Assembly: GCF_900105125.1 (NCBI RefSeq)
Contig: NZ_LT629750.1
Span: 5,917,001 to 5,981,000 of the forward strand
Source of the DNA: Bradyrhizobium canariense
Lineage (GTDB): Bacteria; Pseudomonadota; Alphaproteobacteria; Rhizobiales; Xanthobacteraceae
DNA length: 64,000 nucleotides
Reading direction: 5' to 3'
The stretch's first letter is position 1. The number at the start of each line of letters is the position of its first letter. The notes under the pieces are model-generated. The model worked only from the letters and a program-made list of their open reading frames with translations, ran no database searches and had not been told where the DNA came from. The position numbers and the translations under genes are program-made. Of this stretch, positions 10,054 through 19,238 are shown piece after piece.

Positions 10054-11652
10054 TCACTCCACGCTAATCGTCGTCAGATCCTGGAACCAGTGCTGCGCCT
10101 GCACGAACTGCTTGACCCTGGGCGATAGCGCATGCGGATTGGTGTCGTGCACCACCCACACCAGCGCCGCATCGTCGACGATCAGCGCGTGGGCCTGCGC
10201 GATCAGGTCGTCCTGTTTGGCGGGATCGAAGGTCTGCTTGGCCTCATTGATCAACGCATCGACTTTCGGATTCTTGTAACCGCCCCAGTTGACGCCGACC
10301 GGCGCGACCTGATCGGAGGCGAAGAACCGCACGATGGCGTAGAGCGGGTCGGAGGTCACATAGGCGATGTTGTTGGCGGTGATGCCGGCGTTGCTCGGAT
10401 CGGCCGCACCCTTTCGCCAGGCCGTGTAGAGCGTCTCGAGTTCGACGACCTTGAAGTCGATGTCGATGCCGATCTCCTTGAAGCTCTGTTGCAGGAATTC
10501 GTTCATCGGCAGCGACAGCATCTGTCCGGTGCCGCCTTGCGCGATGATGAAGGTCGTCTTCAGCGGCTTTTCCTTGGAATAGCCGGCTTCCGCGACCAGC
10601 TTCTTGGCTTCCGCAAGGTCGTATTTGATGTCGAAGGTCGGCTTGCCGAACCAGGGGCTCGACGGATCGACCTGGCCTTTGGCGGGTTTGGCCAGGCCGT
10701 TCATCAATGCCACCACGGCATCGCGGTCGATGGCGAGGTTGAGCGCCTTGCGCAGGCGGATGTCGGTCCACGGCGAGCCTGGCAGCACGCTGAGGTGATA
10801 ATTCCACACATGCGGGGTGATGTTGTCGACGATCCGCATCCCGGCGGATTTCAATTGCGGCACGGCATCAGGCGCCGGCGTTTCGATCAGGTCGACTTGC
10901 CCGGCCAGTAGCGCATTGGTTCGCGTGAGCGCTTCCGGCATCGGAATCAGGACCAGCTTGTCGACTTTCGGAATCCGCTTCTTGTCCCAGTAATCCGCAT
11001 TCTTCGATAGCTCGGCCAATTCATGCGGCACCAGCTTGGTTAGTTTGAACGGCCCGGTGCCCGAAGGCTGGCTTGCGAATTTGTCCCAATCCCTGCCGAG
11101 TTTTTCGTATTGCGCGGGGCTGGAGACCAGAAACCACAGCATCTGATACGGGAAGAACGAATCGACGGTCTTGGTCGTGATCTCGACGGTGAAGTCGTCG
11201 ATCTTGGCGTAGCTCGCCACCGAAGGCAGGCGCGTCTTCACCTGCGCGCTCTGGCGCTTGTCGAATTGCGGCGCCTTGTCGTTGAGAACCTTGTCGAGGT
11301 TCCAGATCACCGCATCGGCGTTGAAATCGCTGCCGTCGTGGAACTTGACGCCCTTGCGCAGCGTAAATCGCCATTTGGTCTTGTCGTTGTCGTCGACTTT
11401 CCACTCGGTGGCGAGGCCCGGCACGAGTTTGCCCGGCCGATCCGAGATATCCATTTCCCAGGAAACCAGCGGATCGTAGATCGTATATCCCGTGAATTGA
11501 TAGGCGCCCGCGCCGCGATCGGGCTGCCCCGTCGTGAGCGGAATATCCGCCATCGAAATGCCGTAGCGGACCACCTGTTCGGCGCGCGCCGAAAAAGCTG
11601 ACAGGGCCATGGCCAGAACGGCCAGAAGCATCGAATTTCGGACGCGCATCAA
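10054..11652 (-). CDS. ABC transporter substrate-binding protein, peptide/opine type (SBP_bac_5)
   Basis: A 532-residue periplasmic binding protein of the dipeptide/oligopeptide family. A signal peptide is visible (basic start, hydrophobic core, cleavage near AFSARA-EQ). The typical family stretch VPGLATEWKVDDNDKTKWRF is followed by KFHDGSDFNADAVIWNLDKV. It is paralogous to the protein at 11850-13520 and transcribed away from it. No permease or ATPase follows it on its own strand, so it may feed the permeases encoded at 13709-15568 as a second receptor (inference). The ligand cannot be read from sequence. Confidence 0.9.
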   Translation of the reverse strand: MMRVRNSMLLAVLAMALSAFSARAEQVVRYGISMADIPLTTGQPDRGAGAYQFTGYTIYDPLVSWEMDISDRPGKLVPGLATEWKVDDNDKTKWRFTLRKGVKFHDGSDFNADAVIWNLDKVLNDKAPQFDKRQSAQVKTRLPSVASYAKIDDFTVEITTKTVDSFFPYQMLWFLVSSPAQYEKLGRDWDKFASQPSGTGPFKLTKLVPHELAELSKNADYWDKKRIPKVDKLVLIPMPEALTRTNALLAGQVDLIETPAPDAVPQLKSAGMRIVDNITPHVWNYHLSVLPGSPWTDIRLRKALNLAIDRDAVVALMNGLAKPAKGQVDPSSPWFGKPTFDIKYDLAEAKKLVAEAGYSKEKPLKTTFIIAQGGTGQMLSLPMNEFLQQSFKEIGIDIDFKVVELETLYTAWRKGAADPSNAGITANNIAYVTSDPLYAIVRFFASDQVAPVGVNWGGYKNPKVDALINEAKQTFDPAKQDDLIAQAHALIVDDAALVWVVHDTNPHALSPRVKQFVQAQHWFQDLTTISVE

Positions 11653-11787
11653 CTAAGCTCCATTGAACGATTTCTCGGAGCTGAACTTGCAAGGTTGATG
11701 CCAGAATAGGCAGTGCTGTTTCTTTCTCCCCCGCCTGCGACAAAGCGTTACGGCGGCAATGACAATTTCCCGAGCTGTTCCAGGCCT

Positions 11788-11803
11788 TGGCACAGCGGTT
11801 GCA
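11788..11803 (+). promoter_or_regulatory. Sigma-54 (RpoN) -24/-12 promoter
   Basis: TGGCAC, five bases, TTGCA is an exact match to the sigma-54 core consensus, with GG at 11789-11790 and GC at 11801-11802. Transcription would begin near 11814, about 36 bases before the GTG start at 11850. It lies in the gap between the two divergent binding-protein genes and points to the ABC/amidase operon. I see no clear NtrC-type TGCACC-N5-GGTGCA site upstream, so the activator is not identified. Confidence 0.8.
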
Positions 11804-11849
11804 TACGATTGCATAAGAAATAGTCACCGAAAGTTGAGAGGGGATTTGC

Positions 11850-13520
11850 GTGATGCTTATCGAGAAATCTGGAAAACGCCGGGCGGCGGCGGCCGTTGCC
11901 ATGCTGGCGATTGCCGCGATGGCGGGGTTGCCGCGCGGTGCCGGCGCCGAAACCATTCTGCGCATCGGCATGACCGCGGCCGATATTCCGCGCACGCTGG
12001 GGCAGCCCGATCAGGGATTTGAGGGCAACCGTTTCACCGGACTGACGATGTATGACGCGCTGACGATGTGGGACCTGTCGTCCGCCGATAAACCAAGCGT
12101 CATGATTCCAGGGCTCGCGACCGAGTGGGCCGTGGATGCGACCGACAAGACGAAATGGGTGTTCAAGCTTCGTCCGGGTGTCACCTTCCACGATGGCTCG
12201 CCGTTCAATGCCGACGCCGTGGTCTGGAATGTCGACAAGGTGCTCAGGCAGGATGCACCGCAGTTCGATCCCAGTCAGGTCGGCGTGACAGCGTCGCGGA
12301 TGCCGACTTTGGCCTCGGCCCGCAAGATCGACGATCTGACGGTGGAACTGACCACCACGGAGCCGGACAGCTTCCTGCCCATCAACCTCACCAATCTGTT
12401 CATGGCGAGCCCGGCGAAATGGCAGAAACTATTCGACGTCGCGCAAGGCGCGGACGCCAAGGCAAAATCGCAAGCCGCCTGGGCGGCCTTCGCGCGCGAC
12501 GCGTCCGGCACCGGCCCGTGGAAAATGTCGAGCTTCACGCCGCGCGAGCGGCTGGAACTGGTCAGGAACGAGAACTACTGGGACAAGGCGCGCATCCCCA
12601 AGGTCGACAAGATGCTGCTGCTGCCGATGCCGGAGGCCAACGCCCGCACCGCGGCCTTGCTGTCCGGCCAGGTCGACTGGATCGAGGCGCCCGCACCGGA
12701 TGCCGTCGCCGAGATCAAGCAGCGCGGCTTCAAGATATATAGCAATGAGGAGCCGCATGTCTGGCCGTGGCAATTCTCGCGCGTCGAGGGCTCGCCATGG
12801 AACGACATCCGCGTTCGCAAGGCCGCCAATCTGTGCGTCGATCGCGAGGGCCTGAAGGACGGCTTGCTCGCCGGCTTGATGGTGCCGGCGACTGGCACTT
12901 TCGAGCCCGGCCATCCCTGGCGCGGCAAGCCGACCTTCGAGATCAAATATGACAAGGCGGCCGCGCAGAAGCTGATGCAGGAAGCGGGATACGGCCCCAA
13001 CAAGAGGTTGTCGGTCAAGGTCCAGACCTCGGCGTCGGGATCCGGACAGATGATGCCGCTGCCGATGAACGAATATCTGCAGCAGGCGCTGGCCGAATGC
13101 TATTTCGACGTTCAGCTCGACGTCATCGAATGGAATACGCTGTTCACCAACTGGCGGCGCGGTGCCAAGGACCCCTCGGCCAACGGCGCGAACGCCACCA
13201 ACGTGACCTACGCGGCAATGGATCCGTTCTTCGCCATGGTGCGTTTCCTGCAATCTGGAATGGCGCCGCCGGTGTCGAATAATTGGGGCTATATCAATAA
13301 TCCCCAATTCGATGCGCTGGTGAAGAAGGCGCGTCAAACCTTCGATCCGGCCAAGCGGGACGAAGCCCTCGCCGAGTTGCATGCGGCGTCCGTCGATGAC
13401 GCGGACTTCCTGTATGTGGCCCATGACGTCGGCCCCCGCGCCATGAGCCCGAAGATCAAGGGCTTCGTGCAGCCGAAGAGCTGGTTCGTCGACTTCTCGC
13501 CGGTCAGCATGACGCCGTGA
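11850..13520 (+). CDS. ABC transporter substrate-binding protein, peptide/opine type (SBP_bac_5)
   Basis: A 556-residue periplasmic binding protein and first gene of the operon reaching to 19226. An N-terminal hydrophobic signal (basic start, alanine-rich core, cleavage near RGAGA-ET) precedes the mature protein. VIPGLATEWAVDATDKTKW and VTFHDGSPFNADAVVWNVDK are family hallmarks and match the protein at 10054-11652, showing duplication. GTG at 11850 follows GAGAGGGG at a good distance; ATG at 11853 is the alternative. A sigma-54 promoter lies 47-62 bases upstream, suggesting induction by nitrogen limitation. The amidase downstream suggests the ligand carries an amide or peptide-like bond (inference). 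Confidence 0.9.
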   Translation: MMLIEKSGKRRAAAAVAMLAIAAMAGLPRGAGAETILRIGMTAADIPRTLGQPDQGFEGNRFTGLTMYDALTMWDLSSADKPSVMIPGLATEWAVDATDKTKWVFKLRPGVTFHDGSPFNADAVVWNVDKVLRQDAPQFDPSQVGVTASRMPTLASARKIDDLTVELTTTEPDSFLPINLTNLFMASPAKWQKLFDVAQGADAKAKSQAAWAAFARDASGTGPWKMSSFTPRERLELVRNENYWDKARIPKVDKMLLLPMPEANARTAALLSGQVDWIEAPAPDAVAEIKQRGFKIYSNEEPHVWPWQFSRVEGSPWNDIRVRKAANLCVDREGLKDGLLAGLMVPATGTFEPGHPWRGKPTFEIKYDKAAAQKLMQEAGYGPNKRLSVKVQTSASGSGQMMPLPMNEYLQQALAECYFDVQLDVIEWNTLFTNWRRGAKDPSANGANATNVTYAAMDPFFAMVRFLQSGMAPPVSNNWGYINNPQFDALVKKARQTFDPAKRDEALAELHAASVDDADFLYVAHDVGPRAMSPKIKGFVQPKSWFVDFSPVSMTP

Positions 13521-13541
13521 TTGATGAGGATGAACTTTCTT

Positions 13542-13634
13542 CGTCATGGCCGGGCTTGACCCGGCCATCCACGTCTTGATGTCTGACCGCAAGCAAGAAA
13601 GACGTGGATGCCCGGCACAAGGCCGGGCATGACG
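13542..13634. repeat. Dispersed palindromic repeat, CGTCATGGCCGGG family
   Basis: Inverted repeat beginning CGTCATGGCCGGGCTTGACC and ending with its near complement, GCCGGGCATGACG. The inner arms CCACGTCTT and AAGACGTGG also pair. Close copies are at 47136 and 58650. It lies within the operon between the binding protein and the first permease, where the hairpin could reduce expression of the permeases relative to the abundant binding protein (inference). Confidence 0.85.
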
Positions 13635-13708
13635 AATGAGAGGGTTGCGGCCCTGGCCGTTCGAAATCGTTCGCGAGTAATTCGTGCTGACTGAACCAAG
13701 GTGAATCC

Positions 13709-14662
13709 GTGCTCGTCTACATCGCCCGGCGTATCGTCTATGTGATCCCGATCGTCATCAGCGTGGCGCTGGTGTGCTTCATGCTGGTGCACATCACGCC
13801 TGGCGATCCCTTGGTCGCGATCCTGCCGGCCGATGCGTCGCAGGAACTCGCGAATCAATTGCGCGCCGCTTACGGCTTCGATCGTCCGTTGCCGATCCAG
13901 TTCGGTCTTTGGCTCTGGAAGGCGGTCAATGGCGATCTCGGTCATTCGATCGCGACCGGACGCCCGGTGCTGAACGAAGTCATGCGCGCGGTCGGCAATA
14001 CCGTGACGCTGGCGATCGCGGCGGCCATCATCGGCTTCACGCTCGGATTGTTCTTCGGCCTGATCGCGGGGTATTTCCGCGACACCTGGATCGACAAGGT
14101 CGCAACCTCGATCGCGATCGCCGGCGTTTCCGTGCCGCATTACTGGCTCGGCATGGTGCTCGTGATCATCTTCTCGGTCGAGCTCAACTGGCTTCCGGCC
14201 GTCGGCGCCGGCCCCGGCGGCTCCAGTGCCTGGGGCTGGGATTGGGATCATATCCGCTATCTGATCCTGCCCGCGATCACGACGTCGGTGATTCCGATGG
14301 GGATCGTCACGCGCACCGTCCGCGCGTTGACCGGCGATATATTGAGCCAGGATTTTGTCGAAGCCTTGCGTGCCAAGGGCCTGCGTGAAACCCATGTGTT
14401 CCGTCACGTCATCAAGAACGCCGCGCCGACGGCGCTCGCGGTGATGGGCCTGCAATTGGGCTACATGCTGGGCGGCTCGATCCTGATCGAAACCGTGTTC
14501 TCCTGGCCGGGCTCGGGACTGCTGCTCAATTCCGCGATCTTCCAGCGCGATCTTCCGTTGCTGCAAGGCACGATCCTGGTGCTGGCATTGTTCTTCGTGT
14601 TCCTCAATCTCATCGTCGATATCGTGCAGGCCTCGATCGATCCTCGGATCAAACGGAGCTGA
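13709..14662 (+). CDS. ABC transporter permease, DppB/OppB type
   Basis: A 317-residue inner-membrane permease with about six hydrophobic segments, starting at about 9-30. The conserved N-terminal motif ITPGDPLVAILP and the family loop EALRAKGLRETHVFRHVIKN (near 221-240, the EAA loop that contacts the ATPases) are visible. GTG at 13709 is preceded by AAGGTGA. It would pair with the DppC-type permease 18 bases downstream to form the transmembrane channel of the importer. Confidence 0.93.
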   Translation: MLVYIARRIVYVIPIVISVALVCFMLVHITPGDPLVAILPADASQELANQLRAAYGFDRPLPIQFGLWLWKAVNGDLGHSIATGRPVLNEVMRAVGNTVTLAIAAAIIGFTLGLFFGLIAGYFRDTWIDKVATSIAIAGVSVPHYWLGMVLVIIFSVELNWLPAVGAGPGGSSAWGWDWDHIRYLILPAITTSVIPMGIVTRTVRALTGDILSQDFVEALRAKGLRETHVFRHVIKNAAPTALAVMGLQLGYMLGGSILIETVFSWPGSGLLLNSAIFQRDLPLLQGTILVLALFFVFLNLIVDIVQASIDPRIKRS

Positions 14663-14680
14663 GCCGGTGAGGATCGATTC

Positions 14681-15568
14681 ATGAGCGCGATCACAGATGC
14701 TGCCCTGCAAGCCGCTCCCGCCGACAAGGCGCGCGGTTACTGGACGACGGTGGGCCGCCGCATCCGGCGCGACAAGGTCAGCATGGCCTGTGCCATCATT
14801 CTGCTGGTCATTTTTGTTTCCGCGCTGCTGGCGCCGTGGCTTGGGCTCGCCGATCCCTATCAGGGGTCGATGATCCGTCGGCTTCGCCATATCGGCACGG
14901 CCGGTTATCCGCTCGGCACCGATGAACTCGGCCGCGATATGCTGGCGCGGCTGGTCTATGGCGGGCGGCTGTCACTGATTATCGGCATTCTTCCGGTGAT
15001 TTTGGCGTTCCTGATCGGGACGTCGCTTGGCCTTGTCGCCGGCTATGTCGGCGGCAAGATCAACACCGCGATCATGCGTACGGTGGACGTGTTTTACGCC
15101 TTTCCTTCGGTGCTGCTGGCGATCGCGATTTCGGGCGCGCTTGGGGCTGGCATCGTCAACTCCATCGTCTCGCTGACGATCGTATTCGTGCCGCAGATCA
15201 CCCGCGTCGCCGAAAGCGTCACCACCGGCGTGCGCAATATGGATTTCGTCGAAGCCGCGCGCGCCTCCGGCGCCGGCCCCTTCACCATCATGCGCGTGCA
15301 TATGCTCGGCAATGTGCTGGGGCCGATCTTTGTCTACTCAACCGGTCTGATCTCGGTGTCGATGATCCTGGCCGCCGGCCTGTCATTTCTCGGCCTCGGC
15401 ACCAAGCCACCCGAGCCGGAATGGGGCTTGATGCTCAATACGCTGCGCACCGCGATCTATGTCAATCCGTGGGTGGCGGCACTGCCTGGCGTCATGATCT
15501 TTGCGGTGTCGATCTGTTTCAACCTGCTCAGCGACGGCATGCGCAGCGCCATGGATATCCGGAACTGA
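14681..15568 (+). CDS. ABC transporter permease, DppC/OppC type
   Basis: A 295-residue permease of the DppC/OppC family. A cytoplasmic N terminus with RRDKVSM precedes the first membrane segment; the family motif [20 protein letters not shown] lies near 70-89, and the EAA loop [20 protein letters not shown] near 190-209. Ends at a TGA only four bases before the ATPase start, so translation is likely coupled. Partner of the 13709-14662 permease. Confidence 0.93.
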   Translation: MSAITDAALQAAPADKARGYWTTVGRRIRRDKVSMACAIILLVIFVSALLAPWLGLADPYQGSMIRRLRHIGTAGYPLGTDELGRDMLARLVYGGRLSLIIGILPVILAFLIGTSLGLVAGYVGGKINTAIMRTVDVFYAFPSVLLAIAISGALGAGIVNSIVSLTIVFVPQITRVAESVTTGVRNMDFVEAARASGAGPFTIMRVHMLGNVLGPIFVYSTGLISVSMILAAGLSFLGLGTKPPEPEWGLMLNTLRTAIYVNPWVAALPGVMIFAVSICFNLLSDGMRSAMDIRN

Positions 15569-15572
15569 TGCC

Positions 15573-16640
15573 ATGAACGAAACGAGCCTACCCGTCGATA
15601 TGCTGGAGCCGGTCGAGGATCGCGGCGGCGCGGCGCAGCCGCTGTTGCAGGTCAACGGATTGACCAAGCACTTTCCGGTGCGCGGCGATCTGTTCAGCGC
15701 GCGCAAAACGGTGCGGGCGGTGGATGACGTGTCGTTTTCGATCGCCAAGGGCGAAACGGTCGGAATCGTCGGCGAGTCCGGCTGCGGCAAGTCGACCACC
15801 GCGCGGCTCTTGATGCACCTGATGAAGCGCGACGCCGGCGATATCATCTATGATGGCATGACGGTCGGGCGCGCTCTGTCGCTGCGCGAACTTCGCCGCG
15901 GCATGCAGATGGTGTTTCAGGACAGTTATGCCTCGCTCAACCCGCGCCTGACCATCGAACAATCGATCGCCTTCGGCCCCAAGGTCCATGGCATGGCGGA
16001 CGCCCCCGCCCGCGCACTAGCGCGCGAACTGCTCGGCAAAGTGGGCCTACGACCGGAAGTCTTTGCCAACCGCTATCCGCACGAGGTTTCCGGCGGCCAG
16101 CGGCAGCGCGTCAACATCGCCCGCGCACTGGCGTTGTCACCGCGGCTCGTGATCCTCGACGAGGCCGTATCGGCGCTGGACAAATCGGTCGAAGCCCAGG
16201 TGCTCAATCTCCTGGTCGATCTCAAGCGCGAATTCGGACTGACCTATCTCTTCATCAGCCATGATCTCAATGTCGTCCGCTATATTTCAGACCGTGTGCT
16301 GGTGATGTATCTCGGCGAAGTGGTCGAACTCGGTCCGGTCGATCGGGTGTGGGACGCGCCGGCGCATCCCTATACGCGGGCGCTGCTGGCGGCGATGCCA
16401 TCGTCCGATCCGGACCACAGGACCGAAACGCCGCCGATCACGGGCGATCCGCCTAATCCGATCGATCCGCCCGCGGGCTGCCGGTTTCACACCCGTTGTC
16501 CGTTTGCGGAGCCGCTCTGCGCAAATGCTGCACCAAAACTCACCGCGCTCGATACAATGGGTCATCAAGCGGCATGCTACATGGCCATTCCAGGTTCAGG
16601 TCACAGCCGCGCGCCGGCAAAAGGATCGAATACTCCATGA
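15573..16640 (+). CDS. ABC transporter ATP-binding protein, DppF/OppF type
   Basis: A 355-residue ATPase with Walker [13 protein letters not shown] signature VSGGQRQR and Walker [13 protein letters not shown], followed by the oligopeptide-importer C-terminal region with a [14 protein letters not shown] cysteine motif that in this family may bind an iron-sulfur cluster. ATG at 15573 is preferred because the preceding permease stops at 15568; the open frame extends further upstream but would overlap it. The stop overlaps the start of the small AtzG-like gene (ATGA). Confidence 0.92.
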   Translation: MNETSLPVDMLEPVEDRGGAAQPLLQVNGLTKHFPVRGDLFSARKTVRAVDDVSFSIAKGETVGIVGESGCGKSTTARLLMHLMKRDAGDIIYDGMTVGRALSLRELRRGMQMVFQDSYASLNPRLTIEQSIAFGPKVHGMADAPARALARELLGKVGLRPEVFANRYPHEVSGGQRQRVNIARALALSPRLVILDEAVSALDKSVEAQVLNLLVDLKREFGLTYLFISHDLNVVRYISDRVLVMYLGEVVELGPVDRVWDAPAHPYTRALLAAMPSSDPDHRTETPPITGDPPNPIDPPAGCRFHTRCPFAEPLCANAAPKLTALDTMGHQAACYMAIPGSGHSRAPAKGSNTP

Positions 16641-16834
16641 CAAGACCCAGTTCTAAAGAGATCAAGGTGGTGGCGGATGTCGCCGGCGTACCCGTGACCG
16701 CCGAGGTTGCCACGCGGATGTCCAATTCGATCGGTCCTGCATTTGAGGGCTTTGCGCCGATATCGGGCACGCTGCCGTTCGATCTCGAGCCTGCCAGTTT
16801 TGTTCTGGCGCAAATTGCGAAGGTTTCGAAATGA
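16637..16834 (+). CDS. AtzG-like small amidase partner (DUF4089-like)
   Basis: A 65-residue acidic protein whose start overlaps the ATPase stop and whose stop overlaps the amidase start, both as ATGA. The pattern ADVAGVPVTAEVATRMSN, then a helix with hydrophobic spacing, then LPFDLEPASF resembles AtzG/DUF4089 proteins, short GatC-like subunits that bind and stabilise AtzE-type amidases. Size (AtzG is about 68 residues) and position directly before an AtzE-like amidase agree. Recognition is by pattern only. If right, amidase and this protein form a complex in the cytoplasm. A plain hypothetical protein is the alternative. Confidence 0.65.
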   Translation: MTRPSSKEIKVVADVAGVPVTAEVATRMSNSIGPAFEGFAPISGTLPFDLEPASFVLAQIAKVSK

Positions 16835-18243
16835 GCGCTGAACCGGCCCTGATGTCGCTCACCTCGATCGCAAAGGCGATCGCCGAAAAGCGCTTTTCCT
16901 CGCGCGAAGTAACGCAGTCCTGTCTGAATCGAATCGGTCAGTGGCAGCCTCGTCTCAACGCGTTCATCGCGATCGAGGCTGAGGCTGCGCTCGCGGCGGC
17001 CGATGAAGCCGACACGGCGCTGGCAAAAGGCAATGTCAAAGGCGTTCTGCACGGCGTGCCGCTGGCGCACAAGGACATGTATTACGACGCGGGCAAGGTG
17101 GTGACCTGTGGTTCGAAGATCCGGCGTGATTTCGTCGCCACCACGACCTCGACGGCGCTGCAGCGCATCAAGGACGCCGGTACGGTTCGCCTTGGGTCGT
17201 TGCAGATGGCCGAATTCGCCTACGGACCGACCGGGCACAATTCGCATTTCGGCCCCGTGCACAATCCCTGGAATGTCGATCACATCACCGGCGGCTCGTC
17301 GTCGGGATCTGGCTCCGCGGTCGCAGCGAGACTGACCTTTGCGGCGCTGGGATCGGACACCGGCGGCTCGGTCCGGATGCCCGCGCATTTCTGCGGCGTG
17401 ACCGGATTGAAGACGACCGTCGGCCGGGTCAGCCGCGCCGGCGCGATGCCGTTGTCGCAATCGCTCGATACGGTCGGCCCGCTGGCGCGCAGCGCGGAAG
17501 ATTGCGCGCTGCTGATGGGCCAGATGGCTGGCGCCGATCCGGAAGATCCGACGGCCGTCACCGTGCCTGTGCCGGACTACATGGCGGCGACGAAAGGTTC
17601 GCTGAAAGGATTGCGCATCGGCGTACCCGCGGCGTTTTATGTCGACGATCTCGATTCCGAGGTCGCGCGGGTCCTTGACGAGAGCATTGCCGTGTTCAAG
17701 CGCGAGGGCGCCGAGATCGTTCGGGTCGAATTGCCGGATCAGCGCCAGCTCTCTTCGGCAAGCCAGCTCGTTCTCGCGGTCGAGGCCGCGGCGTTTCACA
17801 AACGCTGGCTGATCGAGCGGCCGCAGGATTACGGTCCGCAGGTTCTGATGCGCTTGCAGAACGGGCTTGCTATCCCCGCGATCACCTATCTGGAAGCGAT
17901 GCGCTGGCGCGGGCCGGCATTGTCCGCGCACAATGCCGCGGTTGCTGGTGTCGATGCCGTGATCGCGCCGGTGTCGCCGGTCGCGGCTCCCACCATTGCC
18001 GAAAGCGACGTCGGCGGCGGTCCTGGCGCCGAAGCCGTGATCCAGCGGCTGACGCGCTTTACGCGGCCGGTCAATTATCTCGGCCTGCCGTCGCTGGCGC
18101 TTCCCTCCGGCTTTACCCGCAGCGGCCTTCCGGTCGGGATGCAGTTGATCGGCCGTTCCTTCGATGAGGCCACGCTGTTGCAAATTGGCGCCGCGTTCCA
18201 GCGCGCGACCGATTTCCACGACCGGGTGCCGAAGCTCGCATGA
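16831..18243 (+). CDS. Amidase, amidase-signature family (AtzE/GatA-like)
   Basis: A 470-residue cytoplasmic amidase with the Ser-cisSer-Lys triad: Lys near 80 in PLAHKDMYY, the cis-Ser near 155 in GGSSSGSGSAVAA and the nucleophile near 179 in GSDTGGSVRMPA. HFCGVTGLKTTVGRVSR completes the signature. It hydrolyses an amide bond; the substrate is unknown, but placement inside a peptide-type ABC importer operon suggests the imported compound is its substrate and that ammonia or an amine is released. Start and stop both overlap neighbouring genes by four bases, so it is translationally coupled to the AtzG-like protein and the second ATPase. Confidence 0.93.
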   Translation: MSAEPALMSLTSIAKAIAEKRFSSREVTQSCLNRIGQWQPRLNAFIAIEAEAALAAADEADTALAKGNVKGVLHGVPLAHKDMYYDAGKVVTCGSKIRRDFVATTTSTALQRIKDAGTVRLGSLQMAEFAYGPTGHNSHFGPVHNPWNVDHITGGSSSGSGSAVAARLTFAALGSDTGGSVRMPAHFCGVTGLKTTVGRVSRAGAMPLSQSLDTVGPLARSAEDCALLMGQMAGADPEDPTAVTVPVPDYMAATKGSLKGLRIGVPAAFYVDDLDSEVARVLDESIAVFKREGAEIVRVELPDQRQLSSASQLVLAVEAAAFHKRWLIERPQDYGPQVLMRLQNGLAIPAITYLEAMRWRGPALSAHNAAVAGVDAVIAPVSPVAAPTIAESDVGGGPGAEAVIQRLTRFTRPVNYLGLPSLALPSGFTRSGLPVGMQLIGRSFDEATLLQIGAAFQRATDFHDRVPKLA

Positions 18244-19226
18244 ACCAGCTTGTCGACATCCGCAATCTCAGCATTCGCTTCACCGGCGAGCGTACCGTTC
18301 ATGCCGTGAACGATCTGAGCCTTTCGCTCGGCGAGGGGGAAGTGCTCGGCCTGCTCGGCGAGTCCGGTTCGGGCAAGAGCGTCACCTTGCGCGCGTTGAT
18401 GCGGTTGTTGCCGAGAAAGCGGACGCAGATTTCAGGGCAGGTTCAGGTCCTCGGACGCGACGTGCTGGCGCTGGATGACGAACAGCTTTCGGCGTTTCGC
18501 GGCCGGACCGTGTCGATGATCTTTCAGGAGCCGGCGCTGGCGCTTGATCCGGTTTACACCATCGGCCAGCAGATCGCCGAAACCGTGATGCGTCACGAAG
18601 GCAAAAGCCAAACCGAGGCCGTGGCGCGCGCGCTCGAAATGCTGGAGGTGGTGCGCATTCCCTCCGCCAAACGCCGGCTCGATGCCTATCCGCATGAGAT
18701 GTCCGGCGGCATGCGGCAGCGCGCGATGATCGCGCTGGCGCTGGCCTGCAAGCCGAAAATCCTGTTGGCGGACGAGCCGACGACGGCGCTGGACGCCACC
18801 GTGCAGATCCAGATCCTGCTGTTGCTGCGCGAGCTGCAACGCGAATTCGGGATGTCCGTCATCTTTGTCACCCACGATATCGGTGTTGCGATCGAGATCT
18901 GCGATCGTGTCGCCGTGATGTATGCGGGCCAGATCGTCGAACAGGGCACGCTCAGCCAGATCGTGCGTTCGCCGGTCCATCCCTATGCGCAGGGGTTGCT
19001 GGCCTCTACCGTGCACGGCGCCAAGAGAGGTCAGCGCCTGGAAACCATTCCGGGGACGCCGCCGTCGCTCGACCAGGCGCCGGTCAGTTGCGCCTTCGCC
19101 CCCCGTTGCGGTTTTGCGCAAGCGCGCTGCATCGAAGCGCTGCCGCCCGATGTGCAGATAGGGCCGGGCAGGCACGCCAGATGCATCCTGGCTGAAAACG
19201 CTGGCGTCGCGGTCGCCGCGACCTAG
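18240..19226 (+). CDS. ABC transporter ATP-binding protein, DppD/OppD type
   Basis: A 328-residue ATPase with Walker A GESGSGKSV, signature MSGGMRQR and Walker B KILLADEPTTALD, plus the family C-terminal region with APRCGFAQARC cysteines. It pairs with the DppF-type ATPase at 15573. Unusually the amidase and AtzG-like genes separate the two ATPase genes. It is the last gene of the operon; a convergent small gene begins 12 bases after its stop. Confidence 0.92.
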   Translation: MNQLVDIRNLSIRFTGERTVHAVNDLSLSLGEGEVLGLLGESGSGKSVTLRALMRLLPRKRTQISGQVQVLGRDVLALDDEQLSAFRGRTVSMIFQEPALALDPVYTIGQQIAETVMRHEGKSQTEAVARALEMLEVVRIPSAKRRLDAYPHEMSGGMRQRAMIALALACKPKILLADEPTTALDATVQIQILLLLRELQREFGMSVIFVTHDIGVAIEICDRVAVMYAGQIVEQGTLSQIVRSPVHPYAQGLLASTVHGAKRGQRLETIPGTPPSLDQAPVSCAFAPRCGFAQARCIEALPPDVQIGPGRHARCILAENAGVAVAAT

Positions 19227-19238
19227 CCGTATCTGAAG

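Noticed and set aside
12429..13592. 387-codon minus-strand frame opposite the second binding protein
   Set aside because: It overlaps a strong SBP gene completely and lacks domain signals.
13544..14890. 448-codon minus-strand frame opposite the permease genes
   Set aside because: Antisense to two permeases, rich in Asp/Arg/Gln and without a domain.
16540..18219. 559-codon minus-strand frame opposite the amidase
   Set aside because: Shadow of the amidase, Arg-rich, without similarity.
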